A stretch of 31,412 nucleotides of DNA, from contig JBBQER010000045.1 of the NCBI GenBank assembly GCA_038320885.1, positions 1 through 31,412 on the forward strand. The letters run 5' to 3'. How positions within the stretch are numbered: position 1 is the stretch's first letter; every line of letters starts with the position of its first letter. Source of the stretch: JBBQER01 sp038320885 (GTDB taxonomy: Bacteria > Actinomycetota > Acidimicrobiia > IMCC26256 > PALSA-610). The notes beneath the pieces were generated by a model that searched no databases, had not been told where the DNA came from, and saw nothing but the letters and a program-made list of their open reading frames with translations. Below, in pieces: positions 28,780-31,412 of this stretch. The translations under genes were made by a program, and so were the position numbers.

Positions 28780-31173
28780 TCACTCGGTTCTGAGGGCGAC
28801 CGCAGGCCGGGTCCGCGCCGCGGCGCGCGCCGGGAAGAATGCGAGCAGGTTGAGGAGCACGAGCACCGCCGCGATCGTCGCGATCACGGAAAACGCCGGA
28901 ACCGCAACGACGGTCGCAACACCGAGACCGTCGGCGACGAGTGACCACACCACACGTCCCAACAGGATCCCGAGCGGAACGCCGACGACGAGGCCGACGA
29001 CACCCACGGTCGTCGCCTGCCACGCGACCGTCGCGCCGACCTGGCGCCGGCCGAAGCCGATCGTCTTCAGGAGCGCGAGCTCGCTGCGTCGTCGCCGAAC
29101 CGACGTGACCAGCGCGTGCCCCACCGCGACCAGCGCCAACGTCGCGAGCAGCACCGCGAGGATCGCGGGAAACCAACCGAGCTGCCGGAGGCGATCGACC
29201 TCGACCGGAGTTTTCGATGCGCCCGTGTTCTTGGACCTCGGTATCGAGCGCATGCGCCGTTCGAGCGCGACGCGCGAACCGGAACCGGCCTTCACCAGGA
29301 GGAAATGGGTTTCGTTCCCGCCCGGAGAGAGGAGCGGGCCCAGGCCCGCGACCGTCAACGCCGCACCATCCGCGAGCGGCTGCAGACTCTCGGTGTTGAC
29401 CGTGGGAAGCACGATGCGGCCGACGATCCGAAACTCGCCGCTCCCGTTCTCGGCCTGGATCCGGACGGAGTCGCCGATTCGTTTGTGCACCGCGTCGAGG
29501 GTCACTGATCCCAACGCGACTTCTCTCGGACCGCGCGGTGCCCGCCCGGCGACGACCTCGGGATCGATCGTGCCGCGCAACGATTCGAAACCCCAGGCCG
29601 ATACCGGGTGGCCTGAGACCTCGACACCCCGGATGCACGCCGCCGCGATGGCCGTGACGCCGGGCGCTCGCGCGAGCCCGCGATCGTCTCGATCGACACA
29701 TACCTTCCCGGGCTGGGTGCCGACTTCGGTCCTCAGGTCGAAGGTCCACCCGTACAACCGGGGAGTCCTGTCGAGATGGGCGAGACTCGCCGCGAACACG
29801 AGCACCGCGGTGATCCCGGCGATGCCGAACACCGCACCCGCGAACGCCGAACGAATCGGTATCGCCGACTCGCCCCGGCCCGCTTCGAGGGCCATCCGGA
29901 GGCCGTTCGTCGCCGGGGGCGGCATCCCGAGTCGGGCCGCGGCCTCGACCACCGGCGACGTTCGGCGGCGCGAGCGCATGATTCGATCCGGCGACAGCAC
30001 TCGAGTCGCGCGCCAGGCCGCAACGAACGCGACAACCAGCACGACGACGGAAATGAGCGTCACACCGATCGCGAGCACCAACCAGTCAGCGTGCAGACCG
30101 ACATCGGGATCAGCCCGGCGTGCGACACCGAGCGGCAGCAGCGGCGACGCCGCGACCGCGCCGGCCCCCGCGAGCAATGCGCCGCCGCCCGCGACGACGA
30201 GCGCGCGAGCGCTGCTCGCCACGCCCCGTTGACCGCGAGTAACGCCGAGCCCGCGCAAGGTCGACTGGTCCACCGATGCCCGCGCGACATCACGGGTCAG
30301 CACGATGCCGATCGCGACCGCGCCCGCGAGCGCCGCTACTCCCGCAAAGATCCACAGCGCCGCGGTGAGCACGTCGATGGCGCTGTGCGCGCCCTCGGTC
30401 TCGATGCCGAGCGGCTGCACCTGGAACGTATATGCGTCGCCCCAGAGCTTGCGGGCGGCCGCGACTGCGCGCGGCACGTCGGCGGTGCCCGCGACCGTTT
30501 TCACCCGCAGCACGTTGGTGTACAAACCGATGCGACCTTGGTACTTGTCCGCGAAGCCGGGCGTCAGCAGGGCCACGCCACCCGCAAGGGCACGCACGCC
30601 CAGGTCGAGGGGCCGCCGGTCGATCCCGACCACCCGGAGCCGAATGCGCGGACCGGCGGGAGGGCCGGGATTACCTCCGGAGAAGCCTTTGGTGATCTGG
30701 GCCTGCGTGAACGACCGGCCGTCGAGATGGCTCCCGACCCGGAGGTGCGTTTTGGCCGCCAGCCCCTCGCCGATCGTGATCTCGTCGGGTGCCGACGGGT
30801 CGGACCGGCGGCCGTGCATGAGCCGGGACCGATCGACGAGATTGCCCATCACCGAGTCCGCGGGCGCGGCGATCGCCAGATCCGGGTTGTCATCGATCAT
30901 GAGCCCGAACGCCCGAACGACCGCGAACCGAGCGACACCCGGCGTCCGGCGGAACGACTCGAGCTGCTTCCTCGTGGGAAACCCGACCGATATCTCCACA
31001 TCGGACGATCGGCTGTACGCGTTGAATCTCGGAAGCGCCGAGTCGCTCCGGCGGGCGCCGGCCGCCGTCGCGAGGACAACCGCGCCGACCGCTCCGACCA
31101 GGAGCGTGAGCGCGACGACACTGCGCCAACGGCGTCGGATGTCGATTCCCGCCAGCATCCCGACTGCGCTCAA
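28780..31173 (-). CDS. ABC transporter permease, FtsX/MacB type (orphan), 797 aa
   Basis: This is a second, diverged FtsX-type permease in the same layout as the gene at 15213. TM1 is near 16-37. An extracytoplasmic core contains VRLR-type strands (GPPAGPRIRLRVVGIDRRPLD). Helices follow near 264-290, 327-350 and 365-390, then TM at about 440-460, a second core and three C-terminal helices from about 675. RRRSELALLKTIGFGRRQVG is the coupling motif, equivalent to RREADLAVLRAIGSSSRN in the first. TTG 31173 aligns with the start of the paralog. ATG 31158 is an internal alternative. No ATP-binding partner is visible in the window, though the right flank is cut off. Substrate and direction of transport are unknown. 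Confidence 0.92.
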   Translation of the reverse strand: MSAVGMLAGIDIRRRWRSVVALTLLVGAVGAVVLATAAGARRSDSALPRFNAYSRSSDVEISVGFPTRKQLESFRRTPGVARFAVVRAFGLMIDDNPDLAIAAPADSVMGNLVDRSRLMHGRRSDPSAPDEITIGEGLAAKTHLRVGSHLDGRSFTQAQITKGFSGGNPGPPAGPRIRLRVVGIDRRPLDLGVRALAGGVALLTPGFADKYQGRIGLYTNVLRVKTVAGTADVPRAVAAARKLWGDAYTFQVQPLGIETEGAHSAIDVLTAALWIFAGVAALAGAVAIGIVLTRDVARASVDQSTLRGLGVTRGQRGVASSARALVVAGGGALLAGAGAVAASPLLPLGVARRADPDVGLHADWLVLAIGVTLISVVVLVVAFVAAWRATRVLSPDRIMRSRRRTSPVVEAAARLGMPPPATNGLRMALEAGRGESAIPIRSAFAGAVFGIAGITAVLVFAASLAHLDRTPRLYGWTFDLRTEVGTQPGKVCVDRDDRGLARAPGVTAIAAACIRGVEVSGHPVSAWGFESLRGTIDPEVVAGRAPRGPREVALGSVTLDAVHKRIGDSVRIQAENGSGEFRIVGRIVLPTVNTESLQPLADGAALTVAGLGPLLSPGGNETHFLLVKAGSGSRVALERRMRSIPRSKNTGASKTPVEVDRLRQLGWFPAILAVLLATLALVAVGHALVTSVRRRRSELALLKTIGFGRRQVGATVAWQATTVGVVGLVVGVPLGILLGRVVWSLVADGLGVATVVAVPAFSVIATIAAVLVLLNLLAFFPARAAARTRPAVALRTE

Positions 31174-31317
31174 GGCGTTGGCTTCCCCCGTGCCGCGGTC
31201 GGTTCAGTTGAAGCCGGATCGCGGCGGCTGACAAGGGGACAGGCTCCCCGAGAAACAGGGTGTTAGCGCCCCGTTCGCGTTTCGGAACGGCCGCGTCCCT
31301 CGGTTACAGGGACTCGC
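31174..31317. other. Intergenic region with two small hairpins
   Basis: Between the FtsX start and the upstream gene's stop lie GGGGA-CAGGC-TCCCC (31235-31249; on the minus strand followed by TTGT) and CCGTTC-8 nt-GAACGG (31271-31290). Either may terminate the leftward gene entering from the right. Both stems are short and have no long T-run. No gene is seen. Confidence 0.35.
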
Positions 31318-31412
31318 CTACAGGGATTCCGACGCCATCCGGAGCGCGATCTGGTCGGTCAGCTCGGTCTTCTGCTCGTCGAAGTCCTCGAGCGTGAGCC
31401 GGCCGTCGTCGT
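31318..31412 (-). CDS. 3' end of a gene, SHOCT-like C-terminus (cut by window edge)
   Basis: The last 31 codons of a leftward gene end in TAG (plus strand 31318-31320). The residues DDGRLTLEDFDEQKTELTDQ followed by IALRMASESL form the short Asp/Glu-Lys helix pair typical of SHOCT-like C-terminal tails, which mediate oligomerisation. The rest lies outside the window, so the protein cannot be named. The downstream FtsX gene starts 144 bp away on the same strand. Confidence 0.6.
   Translation of the reverse strand, partial: DDGRLTLEDFDEQKTELTDQIALRMASESL

Noticed and set aside
27149..29749. An 866-codon open frame on the minus strand
   Set aside because: It is antisense to the lipoprotein, the IPNS oxygenase and part of the FtsX gene. 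Composition is Arg/Gly/His-rich with no domain, typical of a shadow in GC-rich DNA.

Overview
The window is a GC-rich (roughly 68-70% by eye), gene-dense chromosomal stretch with many GTG/TTG starts. It carries actinobacterial signatures: NarL-type two-component proteins, an ECF sigma factor paired with a one-TM partner, an LAXTG-type surface protein, and start codons 5-7 nt behind TAnnnT -10 boxes, which implies leaderless mRNAs. I infer an actinobacterium, possibly Acidimicrobiia-like. The genus cannot be fixed from sequence alone. There are no rRNA, tRNA, CRISPR or classical transposase genes.

Layout. (1) 1-5.9 kb, signalling. A truncated membrane histidine kinase runs rightward. Facing it is a leftward operon: a cyclic-nucleotide-binding protein, a metallo-beta-lactamase-fold hydrolase (GTGA overlap), a LuxR-type response regulator and a lone receiver domain. 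Between the convergent kinase and regulator genes sits a compact cassette: one AbiEi-like winged-helix + DUF559 nuclease-fold gene bracketed by near-perfect 57-bp inverted repeats. (2) 5.9-10.3 kb: an amidohydrolase, a small membrane ORF, a decayed Rrf2-like regulator, and an MFS exporter - TauD dioxygenase pair. (3) 10.3-15.2 kb: tandemly duplicated secreted PQQ-type sugar dehydrogenases with duplicated leaderless promoters, an FMN alpha-hydroxy-acid oxidase, a ferritin-like protein and a wall-anchored cupredoxin. (4) 15.2-20.1 kb: an FtsX-type permease, a DMT/NIPA-like transporter, a small membrane protein and a two-domain VOC protein. (5) 20.1-23.5 kb: a PhyH dioxygenase - flavin monooxygenase operon, a hairpin-rich non-coding stretch and a quinone oxidoreductase. 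(6) 23.6-31.4 kb: an ECF sigma factor with a 15-bp minisatellite in its sigma-2 domain plus its membrane partner, a polytopic GT-C-like protein, a lipoprotein, an IPNS-type oxygenase, a second orphan FtsX permease, and the 3' end of a SHOCT-like gene.

Functional themes. Oxidative catabolism is prominent: three Fe(II)/2OG oxygenases, FMN, FAD and PQQ enzymes. So is envelope and secretion biology. The most unusual objects are the inverted-repeat-bounded nuclease cassette (1654-2805) and the recurrent in-frame 15-bp tandem repeats in several genes.
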